The notes beneath the pieces were generated by a model. The model saw nothing but the letters and a program-made list of their open reading frames with translations, did not search any database and had not been told where the DNA came from. Shown one piece after another: positions 34,792 to 43,596 of a stretch of DNA of 64,000 nt. This DNA is from Bog-473 sp035552095 (lineage in GTDB: Bacteria > Actinomycetota > Acidimicrobiia > Acidimicrobiales > RAAP-2), in NCBI GenBank assembly GCA_035552095.1, contig DASZMA010000017.1, positions 1 to 64,000 on the forward strand, given 5' to 3'. The stretch's first letter is position 1. Each line of letters starts with the position of its first letter. The position numbers were made by a program, and so were the translations under genes.

Positions 34792-34957
34792 TTCGCTGCC
34801 CCCTTTGCCCATCAGCAGGAGAACGACCGTTGGGGGGTCATCATGCGGGGGGTGTCACCCAATCGACTGCCCCGCTTGACCATCGCCCGTAGACCCCCCA
34901 CTGGACCATGCACCGGGACGTTTGCCCCAGTCCCGCTGGCCAGAGAGTAGCGAACCA

Positions 34958-35539
34958 TCAGGCCGCGTGTGCGTCCAGTCGTCTGACCACCTCCATCCAC
35001 TCCCCCAGGCGCCCGACCACCAAACCTTCGACCTTGCCGCTCTCGTCGGCCCGCCGCAACACCAGGGCGTCGGCGGCCCAGGGCTCTCTCAGGAACGCCA
35101 CCTGCTCGTCGGGGGACATCGGCCCACCTTGGGTGACCAGGGAGGCGACGCTGTCGGCGGCCAGGACACCCCCGTAGCCGGGGTCCAGCGCCACGAGATA
35201 CCGCTTGGCCGCCACGTGCAGTCCCACCAGCGCCGCCACCCGCTCCCCCAGCGCCGCCCGCACCGCCGCCGCCCCGGCCCGGGCGTGCTGGGCGTCGGTG
35301 ACGCCGGGCAGCAGATGGCCGATGTCGTGCACCAACCCGGCCACCGCCAGCGCCTCGTCCTCAGGGAACTGGTCGCGCAACACGGCCGCCGTCTGCAGCG
35401 CGTGATCCAGATGCGAATGTGGCAACTGCGCTGACCCGGCGTCCCCGATGTCGACCAAGCGGTGCGCGCCCTCGCCCAGCAGCCGCTCGATGTCGTCGAG
35501 GCTGAGATTCGGGAGCACCGGGCCATTCTTCCCTCTCAT
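34958..35539 (-). CDS. HD-domain protein of the PhnZ-like phosphonate-oxygenase group
   Basis: 193 residues. Metal-binding HD motifs are H-S-H-L-D-H-A-L-Q and G-L-V-H-D-I-G-H. The later block LHVAAKRYLVALDPGY and QGGPMS are typical of HD proteins associated with phosphonate degradation (PhnZ-like mixed-valent di-iron oxygenases). PhnZ cleaves the C-P bond of 1-hydroxy-2-aminoethylphosphonate. The usual partner hydroxylase PhnY is not seen here. It diverges from the sulfotransferase gene, with start regions 28 bp apart. Function as C-P or inositol-type oxygenase is inferred. Confidence 0.72.
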   Translation of the reverse strand: MRGKNGPVLPNLSLDDIERLLGEGAHRLVDIGDAGSAQLPHSHLDHALQTAAVLRDQFPEDEALAVAGLVHDIGHLLPGVTDAQHARAGAAAVRAALGERVAALVGLHVAAKRYLVALDPGYGGVLAADSVASLVTQGGPMSPDEQVAFLREPWAADALVLRRADESGKVEGLVVGRLGEWMEVVRRLDAHAA

Positions 35540-35567
35540 CGACGCGGCGGCCTACTACGGTCACCTC

Positions 35568-36827
35568 GTGACCTGGGCCCCCCCTCCCCGTACGCCCTGG
35601 ACCGAGAAGCTGATCGCGTTGGGCCGCGGTCTGGGTGATGACGGCCGCTCCATGATCTCGCTACGCCCCGACGACCTGCGCCAAGCGGCCCGGGACTGCA
35701 CCGGGTTGGCCGACTTCGGCGACAGCTGGTGGGAGGAGCCCTTCACCCGGCTCTGCGCCTCGCTCGATGAGGAGGCCCGGCTCCACCTGCCCGGCCGCCT
35801 GCGCACCCGGGCCGAGTTGCAGCTGATCCTCCAAAATCGGCTCCGCCTGGTCGACGTGTGGCAGCGGGAGCCGGCCATCGGGGCCGAGCGGATCCACTCC
35901 CCCATCGTCGTCACCGGCCTGGGGCGCTCGGGCACCACCCTCCTCCACGAGCTGCTGGCCTGTGACCCCGACAACCGCCCGCCGCTGCTGTGGGAACTCC
36001 TCCACAGCGTCCCGGCCGACCGGCTGGGTGAGGGGTACGCGGCGTGGGCCGCGGCCACCGCCCAACTCTGCGACGACGAGATCACCCTCATGGATGCGAT
36101 GGTCCCGGCCTTCACGGCCATGCACGAGAACGGCGGCCATCTGCCCACCGAGTGCATCTTCGCCTTCGCCCACCAGTTCTCGAGCGACATCTACACCGGC
36201 CTCTACAACGTGGGCCAGTACACCATCTGGCGGAGCGGGCAGGACCAGGCCCCCATTTACGACTGGCACCGGCGCATGCTCCAGACCCTGCAGTGGCTCC
36301 GGCCCACCCCGACCACCCGCTGGGTGGTCAAGGCGCCGTCGCACCTCTCGGCCCTGCCGCTGGTGTTCGCCACCTACCCCGACGCCAAGGTCGTCATCAC
36401 CCACCGCGACCCCCTGCGGGTGGTGGGCTCGCTGGCCGACCTGATGGCGACCCTGCACCACATGCACTCGGACCACGTCGACCACGGCGTGCTGGTCGAG
36501 TTCATGGCGATGGGGCTGGAGATGCAGATGGACGAGGTCACGGCCGAGCGGGACTCGGGGGCGCTGCCGGCCGGCCAGATCAGCGACGTCCTCTACCGGG
36601 ACCTGGTCGCCGACCCCATCGCCACGGTCGAGGCGCTCTACGCCGGCTGGGACCTCCCGCTCACCGACCTCTTCCGGGCCAACCTGGCCGCCTACCTCGA
36701 CGCCCGCCACACCGACCGGGGCCCCCGCCACGACTACTCCTTCGCCGACACCGGCCTCGACCTGCCCACCCACCGGGCCCAGGTCGCCGCCTACCAGGCC
36801 CGCTTCGGCATCCCCTCCGAGGTGTGA
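35568..36827 (+). CDS. Sulfotransferase-family protein
   Basis: 419 residues. The 5'-phosphosulfate loop VVTGLGRSGTTLLHELL (about 115-131) identifies the PAPS-dependent sulfotransferase fold. The 3'-phosphate region appears in KVVITHRDPLRVVGS. Members of this actinobacterial group sulfate lipids or small alcohols. The GTG at 35568 has no Shine-Dalgarno; TACTAC nine bases upstream could be a -10 giving a leaderless mRNA. A longer in-frame start would run into the divergent HD gene, so it is not favoured. Confidence 0.82.
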   Translation: MTWAPPPRTPWTEKLIALGRGLGDDGRSMISLRPDDLRQAARDCTGLADFGDSWWEEPFTRLCASLDEEARLHLPGRLRTRAELQLILQNRLRLVDVWQREPAIGAERIHSPIVVTGLGRSGTTLLHELLACDPDNRPPLLWELLHSVPADRLGEGYAAWAAATAQLCDDEITLMDAMVPAFTAMHENGGHLPTECIFAFAHQFSSDIYTGLYNVGQYTIWRSGQDQAPIYDWHRRMLQTLQWLRPTPTTRWVVKAPSHLSALPLVFATYPDAKVVITHRDPLRVVGSLADLMATLHHMHSDHVDHGVLVEFMAMGLEMQMDEVTAERDSGALPAGQISDVLYRDLVADPIATVEALYAGWDLPLTDLFRANLAAYLDARHTDRGPRHDYSFADTGLDLPTHRAQVAAYQARFGIPSEV

Positions 36828-36833
36828 GGCAGG

Positions 36834-37973
36834 TCAGTTGGTCAAGTCCGCCACCGAAACCAGGCGGGCACTCGGATGCGGAGGGGCGTCAGCCAGGACC
36901 CAGCGCACCAGCATGTAGCCCTCCAGGCGGCCGCCGGTGTCGAGCCAGTTGGCGACGCCCGGGCCGGGGTCGGTCGGCGCGATGACCAGTTGCCACGAGC
37001 CGTCGGGCGAGCGCTGCGCCGTGCGGTTGTTCAGCGCTGTCGTGGTGTAGCGGTAGTCGTAGCTCTCCATCCAGGGCGAGGTCAGGGTCAGGCCCCAGTA
37101 GAGGAAGGGTTGGTCGGGCTCGTGCACGGTCACCACCAGCGCCTGGCCGGGCTCGAGGGCGAAGCGACCGCCGTGGTAGGTCATCTCGGCGTTGGAGTGC
37201 GTCCGCACCTCGTCCTCCTGGGCGGCCACATGGGCCGACCCGGCGGTGCCGCCGAAGGTGTTCATGTTGGTCCCGGCGTCATGCCACATCTGCACCGCCG
37301 TCTGCCCCACGAACCCGAGGAACATGGCGGCGAACTCGAGCTTGCCGGCCAACTCGTCGGAGGAGAGCACGGGGGGCGGGATCTCAGCCTGCCCGACCAG
37401 CTCCATGCGCAGACGGGAGAGGGCGTCGGGCGTGCGCTCGAAGTGGGTCTCCCGGATGGCCAGCTGGGCGGTGCCGGGCTCGAGCACCACGGCGTTGCGG
37501 GGCGGCGGCGACGGCATGGCGGCGGCCGGGGCGATCAGGATGTCGACCTCGCCGTTCGGCCCCAGCTCGAACTCGTCGATGTGGCATTGCGTCTGCGTCC
37601 CCGTCCGCCCTCCCACCTCGCCCTGGCCGAACGGCGTGCCGAAGGTCATGCCCAGATAGGCGCACCCGCCCCGCAGTCCCCGGAGGCGGTAGGACCGGGT
37701 GTCGTCGAGGACGCAGAAGAGGTAGTGCACGTCGGGGTTGTCGACCAAGAGCTTCCGGTACTCATCCTGGAGGGTGAACAGCACCGGATGGAGCGGGTCC
37801 GACTTCTCGACCAGCCACTCCAGCGCCAGCGTGGAGAGCCGGGTCACCCAGCGGTACCCCTCGGCCTGGTCGACGTCGCTGCGGGGCACGCCCTGGGCCT
37901 GGCGCATGGTCTCCAGCGCCGCCCGCTGGGCGTCGGTCCAGGCATCGAAAGCCGTATCGAGTCGCTCGCTCAT
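36834..37973 (-). CDS. DUF1214-domain protein
   Basis: 379 residues. The C-terminal half has the DUF1214 pattern (YWGLTLTSPWMESYDYRYTT, ALNNRTAQRSPDG, NWLDTGGRLEGYMLVRW). Biochemical role is unknown; the domain often appears in large lipid- or terpenoid-catabolic gene sets in actinobacteria. It converges with the sulfotransferase (6-bp gap) and diverges from the DUF2889 gene. Confidence 0.8.
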   Translation of the reverse strand: MSERLDTAFDAWTDAQRAALETMRQAQGVPRSDVDQAEGYRWVTRLSTLALEWLVEKSDPLHPVLFTLQDEYRKLLVDNPDVHYLFCVLDDTRSYRLRGLRGGCAYLGMTFGTPFGQGEVGGRTGTQTQCHIDEFELGPNGEVDILIAPAAAMPSPPPRNAVVLEPGTAQLAIRETHFERTPDALSRLRMELVGQAEIPPPVLSSDELAGKLEFAAMFLGFVGQTAVQMWHDAGTNMNTFGGTAGSAHVAAQEDEVRTHSNAEMTYHGGRFALEPGQALVVTVHEPDQPFLYWGLTLTSPWMESYDYRYTTTALNNRTAQRSPDGSWQLVIAPTDPGPGVANWLDTGGRLEGYMLVRWVLADAPPHPSARLVSVADLTN

Positions 37974-37996
37974 GCCCTGACGGTACCGTTAGCCCG

Positions 37997-38959
37997 GTGC
38001 CCCTTGTCGATCACTTTTTGGCCGAGCCTCTGGCCCACCTACCGGCGCGGCGGCCCACGACCGTCCGCCGGACCAGCCACGTCGACATGGTGCGGCGTTC
38101 CGATGGCACCCTCGAGTTGCTGGGCGAGGCGCACCAATCGGGTGTCGCTGCGTCGTGCCGGGCCCTGGTGGGCCTGGACCGGACGCTGACCTCGCTCAGC
38201 CTTGACCCGGACCAGGACGACCGGTTCGACCAGTTGATCGGCCGGGTGGTCGGGCGCGGCTTCCGGGCCGCCGTCGACGAGGTGAGCGAGCCGGGGACGC
38301 TGGCGTCGGTCCTCCTCTCCGAGCTTCCCGTGGCCGCCCTGCTCTCGGGCTACGCCTCCTTGTATACGGGTGAGTTCCCCGATCGCATCCCCGACGCCAT
38401 GCTGGCCGGCTTCCCGGTCGACATCTGCGCCGGGTGGGCGGCGCCGGCCTCCTTCATGGTGCAGATCCGGACCGAGCGGGTCATGCCCACCCCCGCGGGG
38501 CCGCTCGCCCCGGTGCTGGAGGCGGGCGAGTGGCACCCCATGCCCACGCTGGCGGTCGGCTCCATGCGGCGCCAGCGCCTGATTGAGCGCTCCGGCCCCG
38601 ACGTGTGGGCCATGTTCCGAGATACCCATGCCCGCCCCGACGGCCAGGTGGCCGTCCTGCACGAGTACACGCTCACCGCCACCCTGGCCGACGCTCCGGC
38701 TGGTCCGGGCGGGGGTGAGGGCGGGGGCTCCGTGGTGGTCAGCTGCCAGGCCATACCCCGGGTGCTGCCCTGGGCCGAGTGCCCCGGCGCCTCGGCCAGC
38801 GCGGCCCGGCTGGTGGGCCGGCGGGTGTCCGAGCTGCGGGCGATGGTCAAGGAGGAGATGGTGGGCACCTCGACCTGCACCCACCTCAACGACCTGCTCT
38901 CCTCGCTGGCCCAGGCCGACCGGCTGGTCGAGTCGCCTCGTCCCGGACGCACCCGGTAG
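37997..38959 (+). CDS. DUF2889-domain protein
   Basis: 320 residues. The C-terminal block EEMVGTSTCTHLNDLLSSLA matches DUF2889 by eye; function is unknown. A GTG start with no ribosome-binding site sits close behind a TACCGT element, so it may be leaderless. It is followed after 31 bp by the acyl-CoA dehydrogenase. In related genomes such genes accompany steroid- or terpenoid-like CoA degradation, which fits the operon downstream. Confidence 0.72.
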   Translation: MPLVDHFLAEPLAHLPARRPTTVRRTSHVDMVRRSDGTLELLGEAHQSGVAASCRALVGLDRTLTSLSLDPDQDDRFDQLIGRVVGRGFRAAVDEVSEPGTLASVLLSELPVAALLSGYASLYTGEFPDRIPDAMLAGFPVDICAGWAAPASFMVQIRTERVMPTPAGPLAPVLEAGEWHPMPTLAVGSMRRQRLIERSGPDVWAMFRDTHARPDGQVAVLHEYTLTATLADAPAGPGGGEGGGSVVVSCQAIPRVLPWAECPGASASAARLVGRRVSELRAMVKEEMVGTSTCTHLNDLLSSLAQADRLVESPRPGRTR

Positions 38960-38990
38960 TTTCACAGCGCACTAGGGAGGACAGAGACCG

Positions 38991-40325
38991 ATGACCGACA
39001 CAATGACCGACGAGCTCCTGAGCGACCTGCGGGTCTGGCTCAAGGAGAACTGGGACGCCGACCTGACCGTCGGCCAATGGTGGGAGCGCCTCGGCCTGGC
39101 CGGCTGGTCCGCCCCCGGGCTGCCCGAGAACGCCTACGGCAAGAGCATGGCCCGGACCGACACGGTGCTGGTGGCCAACGAGATCGCCAGCTTCGGCGCC
39201 CTGGGCGCCCCGGCCGGCCTCGGCCTCCTCCTGGCCGCGCCCACCATCGCCACCCACGGCACCCAGGAGCAGATCGACCTCTACGTGCGGGACATCGTGA
39301 CCGGCCAGAAGGCGTGGTGCCAGCTGTTCAGCGAGCCCCAGGCCGGCTCCGACCTGGCCGGCCTGCAGACCCGGGCCATCAAGGACGGCGACGAGTGGAT
39401 CATCAACGGGCAGAAGGTCTGGACCTCGGGTGGGCAGTACGCCGACCTGGGCATGTTGCTGGCCCGGACCGATCCCGAGGTGCCCAAGCACCAGGGCATC
39501 TCCTACTTCGCCTTCGACATGCACCAGGACGGGGTCGACGTGCGCCCGCTCAAGGAGATGACCGGGCACGCCCTCTTCAACGAGGTCTTCCTGACCGACG
39601 CCCGGGTGGCGGACTCGGCCCTCATCGGCGGCCTCAACAACGGGTGGGCCGCTGCCAACACCACGCTCATGAACGAGCGGGCCGGCCTCGGCTCCGGTGG
39701 CGGCAACGCGGCCGGCGGTGGCCTGGCCCAGCCGGGCACCGTGCTCGGCGCCCTGGGCAAGCGGGTGGGCGACATCGTGGCCCCCCCGGACAAGAACGGG
39801 AAGAGCAAGCGGAGCGGGGGCGGGGGCGGGGGTGCGTTGACGGCCATGCGGGGCGGGGCCGGCATGCTCATCGCCCTAGCCCAGTCCAAGGGGGTCAACC
39901 AGGATGCCGGCGTGCGCCAGGACCTGGCCCGCCTCTACACCATGGGTGAGCTGGGACGCTTCAACGGCCTCCGGGTCAAGGCGGTCAAGGAGGCGGGCGG
40001 CGACATCCCGGGCATGCCCAACGTGGCCAAGCTCTCCATGAGCCAGATCGTGCGGCTGACCCGCGACCTGGGGCTGCGGATCAGCGGGCCGTCGGGCATG
40101 CTGCACGCCTACGACGCCGACGACAAGGCCAGCCTGGTCCAGGCCACCGGTGACCCCTTTGCCGGCGGCGTCACCGAGATGGCCCTCTTCGCCCAGGCCC
40201 CGCCCATTTACGGCGGCACCGACCAGGTGCAGCGCAACATCATTGGCGAGCGCGTGCTCGGGCTGCCCAAGGAGCCCAACAACGATCGGGTGACGCCCTT
40301 CTCCGAGCTGCCCAAGAACGCCTGA
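38991..40325 (+). CDS. Acyl-CoA dehydrogenase
   Basis: 444 residues. FAD-binding motifs include the WCQLFSEPQAGSDLAGLQTRA block and the WIINGQKVWTSGGQYAD block. The C-terminal fold carries APPIYGGTDQVQRNIIGERVLG. A Gly/Lys-rich insertion (about residues 235-285), with a run of six Gly, interrupts the usual helical C-terminal domain. It introduces the alpha,beta double bond into an acyl-CoA. GGGAGGA precedes the ATG. A palindrome lies in the gap to the next gene. Confidence 0.88.
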   Translation: MTDTMTDELLSDLRVWLKENWDADLTVGQWWERLGLAGWSAPGLPENAYGKSMARTDTVLVANEIASFGALGAPAGLGLLLAAPTIATHGTQEQIDLYVRDIVTGQKAWCQLFSEPQAGSDLAGLQTRAIKDGDEWIINGQKVWTSGGQYADLGMLLARTDPEVPKHQGISYFAFDMHQDGVDVRPLKEMTGHALFNEVFLTDARVADSALIGGLNNGWAAANTTLMNERAGLGSGGGNAAGGGLAQPGTVLGALGKRVGDIVAPPDKNGKSKRSGGGGGGALTAMRGGAGMLIALAQSKGVNQDAGVRQDLARLYTMGELGRFNGLRVKAVKEAGGDIPGMPNVAKLSMSQIVRLTRDLGLRISGPSGMLHAYDADDKASLVQATGDPFAGGVTEMALFAQAPPIYGGTDQVQRNIIGERVLGLPKEPNNDRVTPFSELPKNA

Positions 40326-40346
40326 TCTGTTCTGATCAGGACAGAT
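40325..40346. promoter_or_regulatory. 22-bp near-perfect palindrome between catabolic genes
   Basis: Arms ATCTGT and ACAGAT flank CTGATCAG with one mismatched pair (T40331/G40340). It begins at the last base of the acyl-CoA dehydrogenase stop codon and ends 13 bp before the thiolase ATG. It could be an operator for a dimeric regulator or an mRNA hairpin setting relative expression. A terminator is unlikely because no T-run follows. Confidence 0.5.
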
Positions 40347-40359
40347 TGGTGGGGACCTG

Positions 40360-41535
40360 ATGGCGCCGCGAGTTGACCGGACGTTGCGGGGGGCGGCCGC
40401 CCTGGTCGGGGTGGCCGACGACGTCTCCCCCACCGGTGAGCTGTCGCGCACCGGACGCGAGCTCGAGGTGGCCATGGTCCTGGCCGCCTTGGACGACGCC
40501 GGCCTGACCCTGGCCGACGTGGACGGGGTATGCCACGCCGAGTCGTCCATGGGATTCGCCGAGTACCTGGGGGTGCACCCGACCTTCACCGACTCCACCA
40601 TGACCGGCGGCTCCAGCTTCGAGGTCCACCTGGAGCACGCCGCCTCGGCCATCGCGGCCGGGGTCTGTGACGTGGTGGTCAGCGTCTACGCCGCCACGCC
40701 CCGCAGCGACCGGACCCAGAAGCGACGGGTGGAGCGCCGCTTCCCGGCGGGGCCCAACCCCATGGCCGAGTGGGAGTGGCCTTACGGGCTGCGCATGCCC
40801 ATGGGTCCCTACGCCCTGGCCGCCTCCCGCCACATGTACGAGTTCGGCACCACCTCCGAGCAGCTGGCCCAGATCGCCGTGAGCACCCGGGAGTGGGCGG
40901 CGCTGAACGCGCGGGCCCGTTACCAGACCCCGCTGACCATTGAGGACGTGCTGGCCTCGCCGATGCAGACCAGCCCGCTGCACCTGCTCGACTGCTGCCT
41001 GATCACCGACGGCGCGGGCGCCTTCGTCATGACCAGTGCCGAGCGGGCCCGCTCGCTGCGCCAGCCGCCCATTTATGTGCTCGGGGCCTCCACCTGCCAC
41101 GACCACATGATGATCACCCAGATGCCCGACCTGACCACCACCCCGGGGGCGGTCTCGGGGGCCCGGGCCTTCGCCATGGCCGGCCTGGCGCCCTCCGACG
41201 TCGACGTGCTCATGGGCTACGACAGCTTCACCATCACGGCGCTGCTGCACCTGGAGGACCTGGGCTTCTGCGCCAAGGGCGAGGGCGGCCCGTTCGCCGC
41301 CGACGGCAAGCTCGGCCCGGGCGGCTCGCTGCCGATGAACACCAACGGCGGCGGGCTCTCCTTCACCCACCCGGGCATGTACGGCATGTTCCTCATCACC
41401 GAGGCGGTGCGCCAGCTGCGCGGCCAGGGCGAGGCCCGCCAGGTGCCCGGGGCCCAGGTGGCGGTGGCCCACGGCTCGGGCATGGTGCTCTCCTGCATGT
41501 CGACCGCCGTCCTGGGCACCGAGGCCACGCTCTGA
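40360..41535 (+). CDS. Thiolase-fold lipid-transfer/aldolase-like protein without the usual Cys
   Basis: 391 residues of the SCP-x / Ltp thiolase superfamily. Where thiolases have a Cys nucleophile the sequence is M-T-G-G-S-S-F-E-V, so the acylating Cys is absent. A late G-G-G-L-S-F-T-H-P-G block keeps the oxyanion-side His. Cys-less members such as Ltp2 are retro-aldolases that remove side-chain carbons from steroid CoA esters and need a DUF35 partner. A DUF35 gene overlaps the stop here (TGATG). Retro-aldolase function is inference from these two facts. Confidence 0.82.
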   Translation: MAPRVDRTLRGAAALVGVADDVSPTGELSRTGRELEVAMVLAALDDAGLTLADVDGVCHAESSMGFAEYLGVHPTFTDSTMTGGSSFEVHLEHAASAIAAGVCDVVVSVYAATPRSDRTQKRRVERRFPAGPNPMAEWEWPYGLRMPMGPYALAASRHMYEFGTTSEQLAQIAVSTREWAALNARARYQTPLTIEDVLASPMQTSPLHLLDCCLITDGAGAFVMTSAERARSLRQPPIYVLGASTCHDHMMITQMPDLTTTPGAVSGARAFAMAGLAPSDVDVLMGYDSFTITALLHLEDLGFCAKGEGGPFAADGKLGPGGSLPMNTNGGGLSFTHPGMYGMFLITEAVRQLRGQGEARQVPGAQVAVAHGSGMVLSCMSTAVLGTEATL

Positions 41536-41999
41536 TGGCCGGCCCGACCGACCCCACCACGCCGGAGCAGCCAGCGCCGGAGAAGCTCCGCATGATGGAG
41601 CCGCCCGTCGGTGCCGACAGCGGGCCGTTCTGGGACGCCACCCGGGAGGGCCGGCTGCTGGTGCAGTGGTGCACCGAGTGCGACCGGGGCATCTTCTACC
41701 CGCGCTCCTTCTGCCCCATCTGCGGCAGTGGCCGGGGCAGCCTGGAATGGCGCACGGCCAGCGGGCGGGCCACCGTCCACGCCGCCACGGTCGAGCACAA
41801 ACCCGCCGGCTTCTCCCACGGCGAGCCCTACGTGGTGGCCCTGGTCGAGCTGGAGGAGGGCGTGCGCATGATGACCAACGTGATCGGCTGTCCGCCCGAC
41901 GAGGTCAAGGTGGGCCAGGCCGTCACGCTGACCTGGGAACGGCTGTCCGACGGGCGCCAACTGCCCCAGTTCACGCCGACCGGCGGGCCGGGAACCTGA
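41535..41999 (+). CDS. DUF35 OB-fold zinc-ribbon protein
   Basis: 154 residues. A rubredoxin-like zinc ribbon W-C-T-E-C-x9-R-S-F-C-P-I-C (about 46-63) is followed by an OB-fold. DUF35 proteins bind thiolase-like partners and often acyl-CoA. It is coupled by overlap to the Cys-less thiolase upstream, the arrangement of Ltp2 with its DUF35 subunit. The next gene follows a strong AAGGAGGGGG ribosome-binding site. Confidence 0.9.
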   Translation: MAGPTDPTTPEQPAPEKLRMMEPPVGADSGPFWDATREGRLLVQWCTECDRGIFYPRSFCPICGSGRGSLEWRTASGRATVHAATVEHKPAGFSHGEPYVVALVELEEGVRMMTNVIGCPPDEVKVGQAVTLTWERLSDGRQLPQFTPTGGPGT

Positions 42000-42013
42000 A
42001 GGAGGGGGCAACG

Positions 42014-43585
42014 ATGAGTGATGGGGGGGACAGAGGGGAGGCGGCGGCCAGCGGCATGCTGGCGTCGTGGTGGGCGGCCCAGGGGCCCGATCGCCCGGCG
42101 CTCTATACCGCCTTCGGGGACCGCACCTTCGGCGAGCTCAACGCCAACATCAACCAGCTGGTCCGGGCGCTGCGCCGGCGCGGATTGGCGGCCGGGGACA
42201 GCGTGGCGCTGATGTGCACCAACCGGCCCGAATTCTTAGAGGTGCTGTGGGCGACCCAGCGGGCGGGGTTACGCCTGACGCCGATCAACTGGCACCTGAC
42301 CGGTGAGGAAGCGGCCTACATCGTGCGCAATTGCGAGGCCAAGGCGCTCGTCGGGGCGGCGGCGCTCGGGGACAAGCTGGTCGGGGCGACCGGCGATGGC
42401 AGGGAGATGGTGCGGCTGGCCGTGGGCGGCGAAGTGCCGGGTTTCGAGCGGTACGAGGAGGTGGTCGCCGCCGAGGAGGGGTCGGACATAAGCGACCCGG
42501 TGCTGGGCACCCAGATGCTCTACACCTCGGGGACGACCGGGCGGCCCAAAGGCGTGCACCGCGAGGGGGCGGCGCCCAGCGCGCTGGCCGCCCTCAACTT
42601 CTGCGGCTACGACGAGGACTGGCCCCGCAGCGTCGATGCGCACCTGTGCACCGGGCCGCTCTACCATGCCGCGCCGCTGGCCTTCTCGGTCGCCATTCCC
42701 ATGATCTACGGCGTGCCCATCGTCGTGATGGAGCAGTGGGAGCCGGCCGAGACGCTGCGGCTGGTCGAGGCGCACGGCATCACCCACACCCACATGGTGC
42801 CGACCATGTTCCACCGGCTACTGGCCCTGCCCGATCGATCCAAGTACGACCTGACGTCGTTGCGCTACATCCTGCACGGGGCCGCGCCGTGCCCGGTCAA
42901 CGTCAAGGCCCGGCTGATCGAGTGGGTGGGGCCGATCGTGACCGAGTACTACGCCGCCACCGAGGGGTTAGGCACGCTGGTCGACTCAGCCACCTGGCTG
43001 GCCCATCCGGGCACGGTGGGGCGGCCCATGGTGGCCGGCCTGGTCAAGATCGGCGATGACGACGGCGCCGAGGTGGCGGCCGGCGAGGTGGGGTTGGTGT
43101 GGCTGCGGGCGCCGGCCGAGACCAAGTTCGAGTACTTCGGGGATCGTGAGAAGACCGCCGGCGCCTTCCGGGGCGAGTACTTCACCCTGGGCGACATGGG
43201 CTACATGGACGACGACGGGTATCTGTTCCTGACCGACCGCACGGCCAACCTGATCATCTCGGGCGGGGTCAACATCTACCCGGCCGAGGTCGACGCCGTG
43301 CTGCTCGAGCACCCGGCCGTGGCGGACGTGGCCACCATCGGGGTGCCCGACGAGGAGTGGGGCGAGCAGGTGCTGGCCGTGGTGCAGCTGGCCGAGGGGG
43401 TGGCGGGCAGCGCTGAGCTGGCCGAGGAGCTGCGTGAGTTCTGCCGGGCCCACCTGGCCCACTTCAAGTGCCCGCGCCGGGTTGACTTCACCGAGCAGCT
43501 GCCGCGCGAGGATACGGGGAAGATCTTCAAGCGGAAGCTGCGCGATCAGTATCGAGCAGCGGCCGAACAATCCGCCAAACAATAA
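42014..43585 (+). CDS. Acyl-CoA synthetase (AMP-forming)
   Basis: 523 residues of the ANL superfamily. The P-loop-like A3 motif is MLYTSGTTGRPKGV; A5 is YYAATEG; A8 is YLFLTDRTANLIISGGVNIYP; the A10 lysine lies in EDTGKIFKRKLR. It activates a carboxylic acid to its CoA ester and so feeds the dehydrogenase and thiolase encoded beside it. The ATG at 42014 is set by AAGGAGGGGG about 7 nt upstream. Confidence 0.92.
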   Translation: MSDGGDRGEAAASGMLASWWAAQGPDRPALYTAFGDRTFGELNANINQLVRALRRRGLAAGDSVALMCTNRPEFLEVLWATQRAGLRLTPINWHLTGEEAAYIVRNCEAKALVGAAALGDKLVGATGDGREMVRLAVGGEVPGFERYEEVVAAEEGSDISDPVLGTQMLYTSGTTGRPKGVHREGAAPSALAALNFCGYDEDWPRSVDAHLCTGPLYHAAPLAFSVAIPMIYGVPIVVMEQWEPAETLRLVEAHGITHTHMVPTMFHRLLALPDRSKYDLTSLRYILHGAAPCPVNVKARLIEWVGPIVTEYYAATEGLGTLVDSATWLAHPGTVGRPMVAGLVKIGDDDGAEVAAGEVGLVWLRAPAETKFEYFGDREKTAGAFRGEYFTLGDMGYMDDDGYLFLTDRTANLIISGGVNIYPAEVDAVLLEHPAVADVATIGVPDEEWGEQVLAVVQLAEGVAGSAELAEELREFCRAHLAHFKCPRRVDFTEQLPREDTGKIFKRKLRDQYRAAAEQSAKQ

Positions 43586-43596
43586 GGAGAGAGCAC

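Noticed and set aside
40325..40346. Reading the palindrome as an intrinsic terminator
   Set aside because: No T-run on either side, and the next gene starts 13 bp later with coherent function.
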